A stretch of 64,000 nt of DNA from assembly GCA_032622095.1 (NCBI GenBank), contig CP136064.1:112456004-112520003 (forward strand), read 5' to 3'. This DNA comes from Siphonodentalium dalli. Taxonomy: Eukaryota; Mollusca; Scaphopoda; Gadilida; Siphonodentaliidae. The notes under the pieces are model-generated. The model searched no databases and was not told where the DNA came from. It was given only the letters and a program-made list of their open reading frames with translations. The translations under genes were made by a program, and so were the position numbers. Shown piece after piece: positions 21,694-33,879 of the stretch (position 1 is its first letter; each line of letters starts with the position of its first letter).

Positions 21694-23387
21694 TTACATG
21701 TCCTTAGATGGATTCATATTAATCGTAAATGAGAGTTTTTTGAACGAACAGTTTGGCAACAATGCAGGGCTAATACTGGTTGCGCTTGATGATTTGTTGA
21801 TTACTGTGCCATTCTTTGGTACAATCATGAAGTCATTCCCAATTATTGGCATTAGCGGCTGACGTTGTGGAATTGTTAAAGCTGTAGAATTACTAGTAGG
21901 AGCGGGCGTCGGTTCAATTTCATCACCTCTAGCCAAAGAACTCAGGATGCTGCTCAGGGCAGCTTTCTGTTTTGTAGAACACCCACGGTTGTAGCTTCGA
22001 ATGCTGCTCTCATTCTTATGGCCGGTCATGAACATGATATGCCGGAGTTCAAACCCAGAATCATTCATTGCAGAAATGGCGGTAGCACGCAGACAGTGAG
22101 CCGTGTATTTCCTGGAACATCCACAATTTTTACTGATCTCTGGCATAAATTATGAGAAGTATCGTTGTGATATACTTATTGCTGTATACTAAATGTCAGT
22201 TGTTGTGGATTGACTAACGCATTCTTCTCAATTTTATTAAACAGCGATGTAGCATCCTTTGAAGATCTCATTGGAAATTCTTTGAGCGACTTGACTGGGC
22301 AGTCATGTTGTCCATTAGCGTACATTCGCTTGTCGATTCCTGGTTCATGATTTGCACCCACACCTCCTGACGCATTTTGCTGGTGTGTCTCGTGAGTCAA
22401 CGACGCATACTCCTGACCTTTCTCATCAACTTTGAATTCGAATGAATCAACATTTAGTTGATGATGCAGCTCTAATCCCCTTGACACAAAGTGAATTGTA
22501 ATTAGATACCATGCACGCAGCCTGAGGTGGTATGGAGAATATACGCACAGATAATCATTGATTAATTTGAGGTCCTCACTGTTTATTATATCTTTGTGTT
22601 TTGTTGGTCTCGAATTTCTCACTTGTAACATTTTCTTCAGCTTGGAGTTCAGCATGCGATTCGCTGCTTTAAATTCTTGATCCCGCACTATATCGATATA
22701 TCTTCTCAAATCTTCCAGACGTCTATTTATGCCACCTCTGATGTTGATCAAAGAATTGTTGTGGTATTCGCCAGTAATCTGATTGGGCAGGGTCTCTTTC
22801 CTCTTCTCAACATTAACTGGTTTCGCTTCTGCATAGCAGTGGCGCAGGGCATCACTTAATTCAGCTTTTGATGCTATTTCCAAATTCACTGCTCTCCCTA
22901 CTGCCAAACACCAGTCTTCAAATATTTTCACTCCCCAGCGAGTGTTCGCCTGCGTCTTCTTTGAGCAATGATAGTTGTTCTCTAGCTCCTGAAGTTCATG
23001 CTCCTGCAGTGCTTGGAATCTGCCTGTTGTATTCGTGTCAACCTTTCTCTCAGTCTCACCTGATTTTGTTTCAGCATTATCACCAGGTATGTCCATGGTA
23101 TCCTCGAACAAAGTGTCATTCATTGGAAATAACTCATTAATATCAAATTCTGATTGCATGTTTGGGAATGAACTTGTAGTTGCAGACACACTCACAGTTC
23201 CAGCTGTCATTGCCAATAATGGATTTTCATCAACACTCACAACAGTTTTTGTGCTACCAGTAACATCCATGGCTGAATCAGAGTCCGCAAGACTAATCCC
23301 CATCAGCAAATCATCATTGATAATGTCATTTGCAAATAGTTCTTCGATGTTAAAATCGGAATTAATGCGAAAATCGCCGGTATTCAT
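21694..23387 (-). pseudogene. Crypton-like tyrosine recombinase (DUF3504 type), interrupted
   Basis: A minus-strand gene in two open frames. The better start is the Met at 23387 (M-N-T-G-D-F); the frame stays open upstream to 23528. The N-terminus is acidic (about 130 residues, with two D-I/E-E-L-F-like repeats). A SAM-like/DUF3504 core follows, with T-R-W-G-V-K-I-F-E-D-W and the first catalytic arginine in V-S-R-G-L-E (R codon 22479-22481). The second frame, from 22146, supplies H-C-L-R-A-T-A, T-G-H-K-N-E-S-S-I-R-S-Y-N-R and the putative catalytic tyrosine (21991-21993). The R...H-x-x-R...H...Y set is therefore present. The join at 22146-22180 is broken. Just before M-P-E-I-S-K the downstream frame reads Y-F-S-stop-F, typical of the region around a lost helix. 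Loss can be explained by a frameshift plus one stop. A ~50-bp GT...AG intron would also restore the frame but would delete conserved residues. Such genes belong to Cryptons or to host genes derived from them. Confidence 0.8.
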
Positions 23388-23529
23388 TTTTGTCGTTTTT
23401 CCAGATAATCTAGAACGCAGACGTAAATTCACGTGGATTCGTGTCAAAACAATGATGACGAAATGTTTACAAACTATTCTCTCAAAACAAAACATTTTTA
23501 TTTGGAAGAAATCTTCTCTAATGTGCAAC

Positions 23530-24479
23530 TTATTTCAATATATCAAGATATAAGGCGAGATAATCTATCATAAATCGCATTGTTATGTCTATTAAAAGGG
23601 AACTATGTTGTTGTCGGTGACCTTATTAATGCGCGGAGTGCATGGCTTAACTGTACTTAACTGGGCGGAGTAAACGTCATTACCATAATTTATTTTTATT
23701 CGAAATGCGCCCAATTTCCCGGTGTGTACATCGACATGCAAGTTGCATCTACACTAAAATGGAAGCAAGTTGGGGCTAGCGGGCGACGTCACGTGACACG
23801 GTTTCAACCAATGGCCATCCAGAATTTAAGATCTACAGGGTGAATGCATGTAGGAGTGTAAATATACTGAAATGGCACTGTGGTGATACTCATTTGTACC
23901 AGTATGGGTCCAGTATGCTACGTCGTTTCCCCGTCAAGTAACTTGCACTGCCGTAAGTATATATGGTGCAAGTCTGGTGGAATGGCAGATAATGGAACTT
24001 ACATGAAGTTTTCAAGTTATCAGAATGTCGTATTCTTAGTCTCAAATCGCGTATCAGTTTGACTTATTGTGCAGTTAATGAGTTTAGACTAGCTGTCTGA
24101 CAAATAGAAGTGGAGTTTGAGTGAGTTTGCAAATACGAATTATAGAAACACATTTTGGATGAGATATCATCGTCGCATTTATTCCTATCTTTGATCATAA
24201 TTAATTGGATCAACACACAACATTTCTTTAAACCGGATTGACCACTTTGATCGATCGGCGATCAAACGCGCCGGGAGAAAATTGGTTTTACATACCACAC
24301 ATATCAGAATATGAGAAAGAAACACCTTGTTTGATTTTGTTAGATCATTTAAATACGGTATGATTTGAGCTAATACTAATGAATCCGTGGCAGCATGTAT
24401 GTTTGGCCAATCGGTTATGTTATTTAATAATTCATCCCGAGACGGTCATGGTGATGTGCCAGTTGTGGTACTATATTAT
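23530..24479. other. Non-coding stretch upstream of the recombinase
   Basis: This includes the presumed promoter side of the minus-strand recombinase, but I see no element I can name. A GGGCGACGTCACGTGACACGG patch near 23780-23800 contains a TGACGT/CACGTG-like site. No gene is evident. Confidence 0.4.
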
Positions 24480-24483
24480 GGGT

Positions 24484-24770
24484 CAGACGCACGTTTTTCC
24501 AAAATCTCCTGGTATTTCAAAATGAATTTTCTCAAAATCTGTCAGGAATTTCTTTGTGAGATGTGGTACAAGCAATTATTGTGACACAATATTTAAGAAC
24601 AATCGACCCATTGGATATTATAACTTCATTTACTTAATTTTTTGGTGCGAACAATATTTAAAATTTCACTGTTTCAGGTACAAGAACTTCTGTAAAATAT
24701 ATTTTTTTCAAAAGCGCAGTTCATATATCTATCACATAATATCATAAGATCATGAGGGGGGACTTAATTA
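24484..24770 (+). repeat. Partial relative of the TTAA element at 11296
   Basis: It begins GGGTCAGACGCACGTTTTTC and follows 11296-11595 closely in order. Shared words include CCTGGTATTTCAAAATG, GGAATTTCTTT/GGAATATCTTT, TAAAATTTCACTGT and GATCATGAG followed by GGGGACTTAAT. The right half and terminal repeat are missing. It is followed immediately by the TACTTCCAT repeat family. Confidence 0.7.
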
Positions 24771-25345
24771 TACTTCCATATTTTAATATGGAAGTATATT
24801 GTTATTCATGTTTTATCTTTCCCTATTATTATTATTTATACTTCTTAATATATTAGGTAACCCTTATATCTCAGAAAGTTTAAAATATAAATCATTGAGA
24901 TTTGGTAGGTATATGCACCTTGCCAAGTTACAACTGAATGAAACTTTTAGGTTTATGCCCTAATTTGTTTTCCAGAGTTATGCCCCTTACAATTTATTTA
25001 AAGTTTTAAGATCTTGTCCTATAACAAGACAAGCAGCTGGATTCCGTTCACGTAACCGTGTTACTGTCGAAAGGGCACGAATCGAGGAAATTTTCACCAA
25101 GGTGAGAACACAATTTGTTGACCTAGGGAGGGGTGCAAATTTGTCAATTGTTTTCTTGTCATCGATTCCAACCATTTTTACTGTCATGTATCTATATTAC
25201 GTACTGATGATCCTCCTGAACGAATTTTGTAAATCGGTTGAGAAATGTTCAAGCTATAGCACATCCAAATTTGTATTCATTAGTGTCTGTAGAAAGCGCT
25301 TGGGACCAGATCTTCTCCCAGACGAAATATAACAGAGAGGTTTGT
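24770..25345 (+). repeat. TACTTCCAT-palindrome repeat family, copy 1
   Basis: It starts with the palindrome TACTTCCATATTTTAATATG and continues with a ~570-bp body. Body landmarks include CACCTTGCCAAGTTACAACTG, TTTTGTAAATCGGTTGAGAAATG and GATTCCAACCATTTTTACTG. Copies occur at 25939-26371 and 36951-37483, and shorter variants at 35332 and 36766. All share the orientation and the palindrome at the left end. No coding capacity or second terminus is recognised. Confidence 0.7.
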
Positions 25346-25938
25346 TTTATGCGAGTGTATTAGACATAGACCGAAAACGAATGAGGACGTTTTTACAAAG
25401 GTCCGCTCAAATTTGTCCGGGTTAGGGGGGAGCAAAATTTGACTTTTTTTTTGTTATCGCCGATTTGAACCAAAATGGTTGCAAAGTTTCTATAAGATGT
25501 GCTGAGCGTCCTTATGTGTGAATTTTGTGAATCCGTTGACAAATGTAGAATTTAAGGCCCCTTCGTTCTTTTCAAGTTTACAGAAGATGTACAATGGATT
25601 TAAATTCCTTCAATTCAATCGTCACGTGTTTGGTGTTATTCAATGAGGAATTTCTATGACTACAACATGAATTCATACTTGCCGTATTAGATCGAGGGAA
25701 GCCAGAGATATTGAAAAATGCCAATCTCATTACACTGTGTTTACTTCAATCATAATACTTAAACATTAAAGAGTCATCAAATGCGAACACAATGGCGCAA
25801 ATATTAGCTCGATATCTCGAACATTGGCAGAGATACGACGACTTTTCTACCCGCATCTCCTATTCGTTCCAACTAGACACATAAATATCAATATACCATA
25901 TTATCGACATACTAATAAATTCCGCGCGATTCCCTTAT

Positions 25939-26371
25939 TATACTTCCATATTTTAATATGGAAGTATCTTGTTATTCATTTTTTTGTCTTCATTATTATT
26001 ATTTATACTTAATATGTATTGTAACCCTTATATATCAGAAAGTTAAAAAGATGAAGCATTGAAATTTCGTAAGTATATGCTCCTTACCAAGTTACAACTG
26101 AATGAAACATTTAGGTTTATGTCCTAACTTGCTTTCCTGAGTTATGTCCCTTACAATTTTGTTTAAAACGTTTGAACCATATCTTCTCATATAACAAGCC
26201 AATCAGCTGGATTCGGTTCACGTAATCGTATTATCTGTCGAAAGGTCACGAATCGAGGACATTTTCACCAAGGTCCGATCACAATTTCCAACCATTGTTC
26301 TATATCTATATGACGTACTGATGATCCTCCTGAAAGAATTTTGTAAATCGGTTGAGAAATGACCAAGTATT
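25939..26371 (+). repeat. TACTTCCAT repeat family, copy 2 (internally deleted)
   Basis: The same start and landmarks as at 24770 are present, but about 90 bp between CAAGGTCCGATCACAATT and CCAACCATTGTTC is missing compared with the other two copies. It then runs directly into a GC-rich minisatellite. Confidence 0.7.
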
Positions 26372-26389
26372 TTGGCTAATGAAGCAGCT

Positions 26390-26505
26390 TGGGAGAGGGT
26401 GAGACCAGGCCCGGGGAGGCGGCGAAACCATGCCGGGGTGGTGAGACGAGGTCGGGTGGTGTGACCAGACCGAGGGTAGTGAGCCCAGGCAGACAGGTGG
26501 CTGAC
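26390..26505. repeat. GC-rich G/A-rich minisatellite patch
   Basis: A ~115-bp island rich in GGTGAGAC, CCGGGG and GGTGGTG words, with irregular ~20-25-bp periodicity, stands out from the AT-rich surroundings. The open frames across it on both strands are products of the repeat. Confidence 0.5.
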
Positions 26506-26649
26506 GTAAACGTCATATTTAGCAACATATCCAGCAGTATAGTATTTGTATTGCATGCCCCGAATGGGAAGAGTGATTCGGACCGGAATGTATCATTTAT
26601 AAGTTTTTTGTCCCAACCGTTACCGATCTGCGGTTTGGACAAAAAATAA

Positions 26650-27175
26650 CCTATTTTTAGCGCCAAATCCAACGGGCTAATTAATGAGCAAGGTTAATGC
26701 AGGCGCAGGTACGCCCGTATCATATAGGTACGCCCCCAATATTTGATACCTCTACTACAAAAGCAACCGGCCTAACAGGTGGGTTCAGACTTTTTGCAAA
26801 ATCCAACAAAAATCAAAGAGGGGAAAAATTGTCCGAAAACCAAACATCGAGATAAATTTTTTGTTTGACGAGTGGATGTGATAGATAGTAATCCAAGCGT
26901 AACTTATTTGTGTCTCTTTAATTCGCGCTAAAGCCAACGGTTTACTTGTGGCGAGGCTTTATAATGTAAATAAATATAGTTAAGTGCTGTATCACTAACT
27001 TATTTTTCCCGCCAAATCCAAACGGGCTAATGCAGGAGCAGATACGTGGATAATCTCCTAAAGTTTGACCGCTCTACTAAAAAAGCAACCAGTCCAAATG
27101 AGAGCTCGCGTTCGGGTGGGTTCATATTTGCAAATTCCACCGAAAAACAAAAGTGGAAAAAATACAAAGATGCTT
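26650..27175. repeat. Direct duplication of a ~180-200 bp block
   Basis: Blocks at 26650-26850 and 27000-27170 share CCAAATCCAA(A)CGGGCTAAT, GCAGG(C/A)GCAG(G/A)TACG, CTCTACTA-AAAAAGCAACC and GGTGGGTTCA in order. They lie about 350 bp apart and are diverged. Confidence 0.6.
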
Positions 27176-27476
27176 GAGATTTGTTATTTATCGTAGATAT
27201 ATTTGTATGCGTTGGCACTAATTGGCTTCTGTGTACACATTATAAATCAGACATCTTAAACAGATCTGGGTCAGGATTTCCCTGACTTGTTGCCTGCACG
27301 TGGAGTAAAATTTGTCTGATTGTCTGAAATAATCGGCCAAATTTCTTAATCTGTGTGTTAGTTAAGTAAATATTATAAATCAGTCATCTTAAACATGTCT
27401 AGATGAACAACCTATCGATCTATAATAGACCGATCGGTCTTTCACAGCCAGCATGCATATGGGATAATGGGATCAA

Positions 27477-27600
27477 ACCTTTGCGATAAATCCCAAAACA
27501 ACTTTGCAATAAATCACAAACATCTTTGCGATAAATCGCAAACTTTTCCAATAAATCTCAAACATCTTTACGATAAATCGAAAACTGAGAATATTCAAAA
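27477..27600. repeat. Minisatellite, ~24-bp GATAAATC unit
   Basis: About five imperfect units of the type CTTTGCGATAAATCGCAAAC run in direct tandem. Each carries a small TTTGCGAT...ATCGCAAA inverted pair. Confidence 0.75.
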
Positions 27601-30433
27601 TAAACATATACAAATGTTGAAACAAACAGAATTTCAATAGTCAAGAAATATAGACTTCCCTCTCTTGCAACAGTGAGCGCTGTGCCAGGAAGACTGATCG
27701 GTCTATTTATGCTGTTAGGCCAATCGGGCTATTATAAATCAATTTATGGTTCACTCAGACCATTCTTTATAGCCATCATGAATAGCGCATAAATAGTATG
27801 AAATTGTCAAGTTTGTACGCTGTTATTTTAATACAGCCAAATTCTGTTACATAACCTGTAGTATAGTACGTAAATAGTGTGCGATAAGTAAAATACTCAA
27901 CAATGGGAAGACCCCACTAATGAACTTTGGTTAATTAAAACTAACACCATGTTGTTTGCAACATACCTCTATAGCACTCACTAATCCTCGCCTCAAGATT
28001 TTGGTGTTGTATGGGTCACCGTGAATCACTCTCCCAAAATATATTGCCACGGTGTTGAGTGTTTTGCTTATCGTACACTCTCTATGTGCTGTACTGGTAT
28101 ATAAACAGACGCTGAGCTCACACACATAGTTTTGTGGATAATATAACACTCATATTCTCATTACACCGGTACTATTCTGTTATTTCATGCGAGCTTTTCA
28201 ACTATACCAGTAATAGTAATCTCGACCAATCTGAATCATACCAATCGGGCCTCTCATTTCAAGACAGAAGAACAAAGGAACACAGTTACCGGTATCACTC
28301 AAATTTATGTAAAAGTAAAACATTTTAATTGGCATACTTGTTGGTCTGAAATTGTCCAGTCACTCACATGTGACAGATGCACTTCATTTCTTGATCCATA
28401 CTAGTGGGTGCACATCACATCCATATGCATGCACATATATGACAACGATATACTCAGTAACAGTCACATATAGTTCGATTGAAACATTCAAGACAGTTGT
28501 ATACTAGGAAACTCCGTAACAACATGATCCATCGGTCCTTATATGCAGCTGTTCTCTAATTAATCGACCCCTTAATGAGTTTGACCAATAATATTATCAC
28601 GTCCGACTGTGGTACCACCTTGTGTTCGCGGTTAGATCGCATTATTCATGTGATGGTTATATCAATTTTATTTAGTCTTTTAATTAATAATGCAATCGCG
28701 AATGTCGGTAAGTGAACAACTTGTATAACCCGTGAATAATTTATTAATTGAAATACTGGTATTGTTTTGTGTATAGTTAACTCAGCCCTCGACATAAGCT
28801 ACGGCAAATGGCGATGCCATAGAAAAAGCCACAGAAGCCAATATATAATGTACGGTCGGTGGGATACTATTCGGGCCACTTCATAATGGTGCTTCTGGCG
28901 CATAGCGAAAGCGACAAAACATGCAACATTAGTTAAGCACCAAAAGCGACATAATATCGCATGATTTGTCTCTTTTGGCGAGCACCTCAAAGTGACATTT
29001 TGATGTTAAATTTTGGCGTGCAACTAATGTCGCCCATTTTTCGCTTTCGGCGAGCATCCGAAGTGCCATTAGGAAGAGACATAAGCTTGTCGTGCATTTA
29101 TAAAGCAATGCCGTATAAGAAAAATGTCAATCGCGGTGATACCACTGAACCGTGGTTAAATAGCGGTACATTGTAACCGCGGTCATTAACGGCCTATGAC
29201 CTTACATCCAATCCATACAAACATGTACATCACAACACTATAAATCAGTAGGCATATCAGTTCGTCGCAGACTCCATTGAAACATTCAAAACAGACTCCG
29301 TAACTGGACGATGATTTTGCGACACGGTTCTGGACTCGTAGACATGGCCACACATAATATGTTTCGATGAAAATAGATGAATATGATTTATCACGAGTGA
29401 CTGATCTGTATCCACACGTCAGTTCGCGATCATTAGTTCCGAAGAAGAGATTATCGACAAACCAGTTCCGACTAAACTTTCTCAGTTTCTACGTTGTTGT
29501 TGATATTGTCCTGTACTAATCACGTCTAGTGGTTGACATCAAAGCTTTAGCGAATTATTCTCGTGGCAGTACAAAGGCAGCAAATGTAATAGCATTGGCT
29601 TGGAATGTTGTGACAGTCGAATTAACAACTCGTAAATTTCAACATCGACCGGTTTTTAGAAGTTTAACAGCTTCTCCGGTTCACATTCAGACCCAAATCA
29701 AACAGTGTTGACATTATTCCAGAACATCTACAGTACAAATAGTAACTATTTGATCCAATTTCGCCAAACTAAAAACTATATAGGGTATCATTCCAATGTT
29801 CGCGGCTTCGCCGGGTTGTCAAGCAACCAAATTGTATCTATTATTTCTTAAGTAATAGGAAAAGCTGGGTTAGAGTCACTGACATGGGTCAACACACCCA
29901 TTTGATATGCTAGGAATAAGTGCTGTACACCCTGCCTTTTAGTGTAGATTATTCGGTTTATGCAAGCGAACAATTTGCCGATGACATATTGAGCTGCTAT
30001 TTAGAAAGTCAACTCTTTTTGTTTGTTTAAGAAGAATAATTTAGTTTAACATACATGTTTCTTATAAAATGTTTTATGCATGATTTTCTTATCAATTTGA
30101 ATATGTTTACAATGCGTGAGAACAAAGAAAGTGGCATTTAAGAAACCCTTTCCTTTATATTAAAAGTGTTCCGCCTTCCAGAAAGAAGTGTGGTTCTAAA
30201 ATAAATCGATACGTAAACATAAGCACAGTACTATTTGCATACATACATCAGTATAGCGTTTTAGCACGCAAATTGACCTTTTATAAAATATATTATATGC
30301 ATGTCATCCCTTCACAAAATGTAATCGGATTAATTGGGTCATCGTCACTATCATATTAGTCTTGATCATCATCCAACGCCTGTCACATATGTTTTCTTAT
30401 TACAGCAGCTGTTCGGCACAACAAATTATTAAG
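27600..30433. other. Non-coding stretch, weak inverted repeat at 28870-29080
   Basis: No gene is supported. Around 28870-29080, words such as CATTAGTT/AACTAATG, CGAAAGCGAC/TCGCTTTCG and GCGACAT/ATGTCGC face each other, suggesting a decayed foldback repeat. The remainder is AT-rich with no recognisable signal. Confidence 0.4.
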
Positions 30434-30628
30434 TTATTTGATATACTCTCTCCAGATTGGTACTACGTGATTGATCATCAATGCGTACCGGTACTGGTCC
30501 GCATAGTTGGTAATTTTCTTCGAGAGACCCGGTAGAGTTCTGTATATTTTATTTTTCAGGCTTTTGTAGGACGGTAAAGAATTTGCATCGGCAGACAATG
30601 GTAACTGGTACCAGAATTTCGAGTACAC
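30434..30628 (-). pseudogene. Possible LINE pol C-terminal remnant
   Basis: This is a 64-codon minus-strand frame. F-W-Y-Q-L-P-L-S-A-D-A-N-S-L-P-S-Y-K-S-L-K resembles the 'W-N-x-L-P-x-x-x-x-x-x-x-S-L-x-x-F-K-x-x-L-K' segment that closes many LINE reverse transcriptase proteins. Nothing else of such an element is visible on this strand nearby. Treat as tentative. Confidence 0.35.
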
Positions 30629-30629
30629 A

Positions 30630-32481
30630 CATAAAGGCGGCCAAAGAAAATAAATGAATTATAAATATATATTGTTGCAATTTAAAAATGTGTAGTCACT
30701 GAACACCCCCGTATACCTGGTATCACCAAATCGGAAGGTATCACCAAAACGGACCATGCAGGGAAAGTCATTTTCAGGTATATGATATGGGAAAATCTGA
30801 GTTTCTAATAGTAAAACAGACCACGGACAACTTATTTTATGTCAGTCTGTTCTCCGAGATCAAACCATTTACCAATTTTAAGCGAATAATTTCAATATAG
30901 TCCAGGAACGTTAGGGTAAAGTAAGGGGAAAATATGCAACTGAAGATATTTCTTTCAGACTTTGTAGGAGAATATGATTAGAACAACATACTAAATGTCC
31001 CCAAAATCTGAGGTGACCATTTTATGCTGTAGCAATTTCACCGAGGGTGCATATTTCAGTGAAATAGACATATATGAATATTGGTCGGGGATGTTAAGAT
31101 GGTGATTGTATAACACAATCAACTATCTCTGATCTGTACTTGCTATACTTATTTTAGGCACAAGGGAACAGTAATAAGTGCAATTGCTCCCGAAAAGAGC
31201 CCAAATTGTGAAACTTTATCCAAATTTTAATTTTAAAAAAATACATTTTTAACGAAATTTTGACCATTCGGTCTTTATTATTGTAGATGGGTTAGGCATT
31301 CAGGATATTGCAAAAAACATTCTAAACTTGAACAACCTGTCAATCATTGAAAATATCGACTAATTTGTAAGATGTGTCAACCATCTTTTCAGCATGTTCA
31401 TGGTCTTACCAGCCAAACATAAAAAATTCTGAATTAGCAAATAACGAGTAGTGTAATTAACTGCATGTATTCTGACGATGGTTTAATATTGCCATTATAT
31501 TCAGAGGCTCTTAACATTTTGTTGTTGACCAATGGCGAACATAAATTGAAATGCCAGTTGACAGTTGTTTCAGTGGCGAGAGATCACACACATTCACATA
31601 AAATTACGAGCACAGACCAGTTGTATATCTAGGAACGACGAGGCAATTATTGCTATCCGACTAGTTCCCTGGAGCTAATATGATAGTATACTTAATGTCT
31701 ATCAACGTATCACGTGAATGACAGAACTGTCCAGGCAAGTAGCCGCGACTCGAATATAACATAGGACACTATTTTAAATAACAAAGTCATGAACCTTTGT
31801 TGTTTTCAATGTTGAGTGGTGTCTTTATAATCTAATACCATTATTGTGCCTCTCATTTATGACTAATGCTGAATCTTAATTGTCGAATTGTATAACAATA
31901 TACAAAGGATAATTTATACTTTAAAATGTATTGACCACATTGGTTGCCATCTCAAATTAGATTCAGTTGAATCCACAGGTGGGCAGGCTCGCATAAAGCA
32001 TATGGATGGATGAATTTGGATGAGAAATGTATCTGCATCTAGGTTGTAGGTAGGTTATATGAGTTCATTGCAATAACACCTCGCAATTGTCAATTTGAGA
32101 TCTCGACTAGATACATATGGACTGTGTGGATATATGTTGGTCTATGCGATATCTGTCTAGCTGGTGATTAAATCACACCATCACACTATAACTATAAAAA
32201 GCTGACACAGAAGAGTAACAGTTTCCGTGTGAACAAGTATCGAATATTCGGTACCAATCTGAAATTGTTGGTTTTGGTCTGTATTGGCAATTTTGTAGTT
32301 GCTCACTTTGGAATTTTGGGGACAAGGTGCTCCAAGATGGAAAATCCCATCCTAGAATGATATAGAAGATAATATAAATGATGTATGTATGTGGTTACCA
32401 TGTAGATATATTAAAGTAAGTTTAAATTAGGGGCCAAAATGTCAGAAAATAGGGCTGAACACCACAATTGGGTTCTGGCCC
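30630..32481. other. Non-coding stretch, no gene seen
   Basis: AT-rich sequence without coding, RNA or repeat signals strong enough to name. It ends at the TTAA preceding MITE copy B. Confidence 0.5.
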
Positions 32482-32485
32482 TTAA

Positions 32486-32979
32486 AGGCACGTGAGGCCT
32501 TAGTTATCGAAAATATTCATATTTGTTGCAATCACCGTAAACAGAAAAACATTAATATGCATACAGTTTCGTTCATATATACCATGACCATCGCGTAAAC
32601 AGCATGTTATCATAAATATTTACTATATTTTACATAATCAAGAGCCTGATTGTGTTACAGGAGACAGCACAATGCTGCTGGCTAATCACACACAAATGGC
32701 ATAAACGCTCTTTATTCGTTCCATATCAGGAATTCACAAACAAAGAACGCTCTTTATATTTACCATCATAATATAAACAAACACCAGAAAAGTTACTTTT
32801 TATGCTTTTGTTTACATAACAATGGTCAAACAAATGACAATAACATACTGTTTATGCGATATTTCTTATTTGTATACGGACACAGTCTGTCTAAATTTTG
32901 TTGTTCTTTCTGTTTGTGGCGGTTTTTGACGGGTGGAAATATTTTCACAGGATACCCACCGCCAAGGCCAACCGTACCT
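32486..32979 (-). mobile_element. 494-bp TTAA-flanked MITE, copy B
   Basis: TTAA flanks both ends (32482-32485 and 32980-32983). It is the same length as, and colinear with, copy A at 11610-12103 but on the opposite strand. The AGGCACGTGAGGCC terminus is on the left and the AGGTACGGTTGGCC terminus is on the right (minus strand). Shared landmarks include AAGAGCGTT...CGAATAAAGAGCG and AGCACAATGCTGC. It is uninterrupted at the site where copy C carries its 7.2 kb insertion. Confidence 0.85.
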
Positions 32980-32984
32980 TTAAA

Positions 32985-33879
32985 ATAGGACTTCGGACCA
33001 TTTTATACAAACAATGTATAAGGTCAATGAATACATCATCAACAAGTTCACCCGAATCACTATCAAACAGAAACTGGTCCCATATTCCACAAAGAGCCTA
33101 AAAGCGAGACGACTATTAATAATTCTATGGCAACATTCAAAATTTTGGGGGAAGGTTAGCTTTTTTTTTTTTTAGATTCTGGGTACATATATTGGACCAC
33201 ACCAAGCATGATGTGTATTATATTGATGTGTGCCGACAAGACCAGAGTAGTTTTTAAATCTAAACAAAGGCTGAACATACTTTTAACGAATCTAACGCAA
33301 GTATTTGAAGACAGTGGATTATTTGACATTAAAGTGTGAACAATAAAATGTGAAGTTGCTTTCATATGATGTACAACTGGTACCCTTTTCTGCTTGAATG
33401 TTCATGTTTATATAACCATATATATATTCTTAACATCACAAAATACTAGATATGTGAACTATACAAAATGAAGCCTATAGTCCATGAGTCTTCTCTACTT
33501 TGTGCCTTAATTTTTGTGGAATTGAGTGGATACAAAAAATGCCATATAATTCAAAATGCTCACCTCTTATGTTTGGGACTTTTAATATAGTGTCTGTGAT
33601 GTTATCTCGCATCAGCAGCCAAAACAAAACTCTTCAGTCGGATTTAGTTGCTTTCTTTGGCTCTGCTTTGCCAAATGTTCCTGGACTGATAGTGTGTTTT
33701 CTTTTGCTCTCTCAAATGGTCGATAACAGCAATGCACATGTATAACCCCTGACATTTTTCGATGCTGGAAATTCGCAGGGATATAGCTGAATATGTCAAC
33801 TAAACATATAAGTGAACGTATGTAGCAATTCGGTGTCATTCTCAATATAGGCACGATATTTTGGGACCACTGTTGGTCC
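32985..33879. other. Non-coding stretch, no gene seen
   Basis: Short frames only. A 14-T run lies near 33160. Nothing else is recognised before the LINE relic. Confidence 0.4.

Noticed and set aside
22120-22200. Treating the Crypton-like gene as intact with a 50-bp intron
   Set aside because: It is possible, but the splice would delete residues that relatives normally keep before the H-x-x-R block. The retained Y-F-S-stop-F trace favours mutation.
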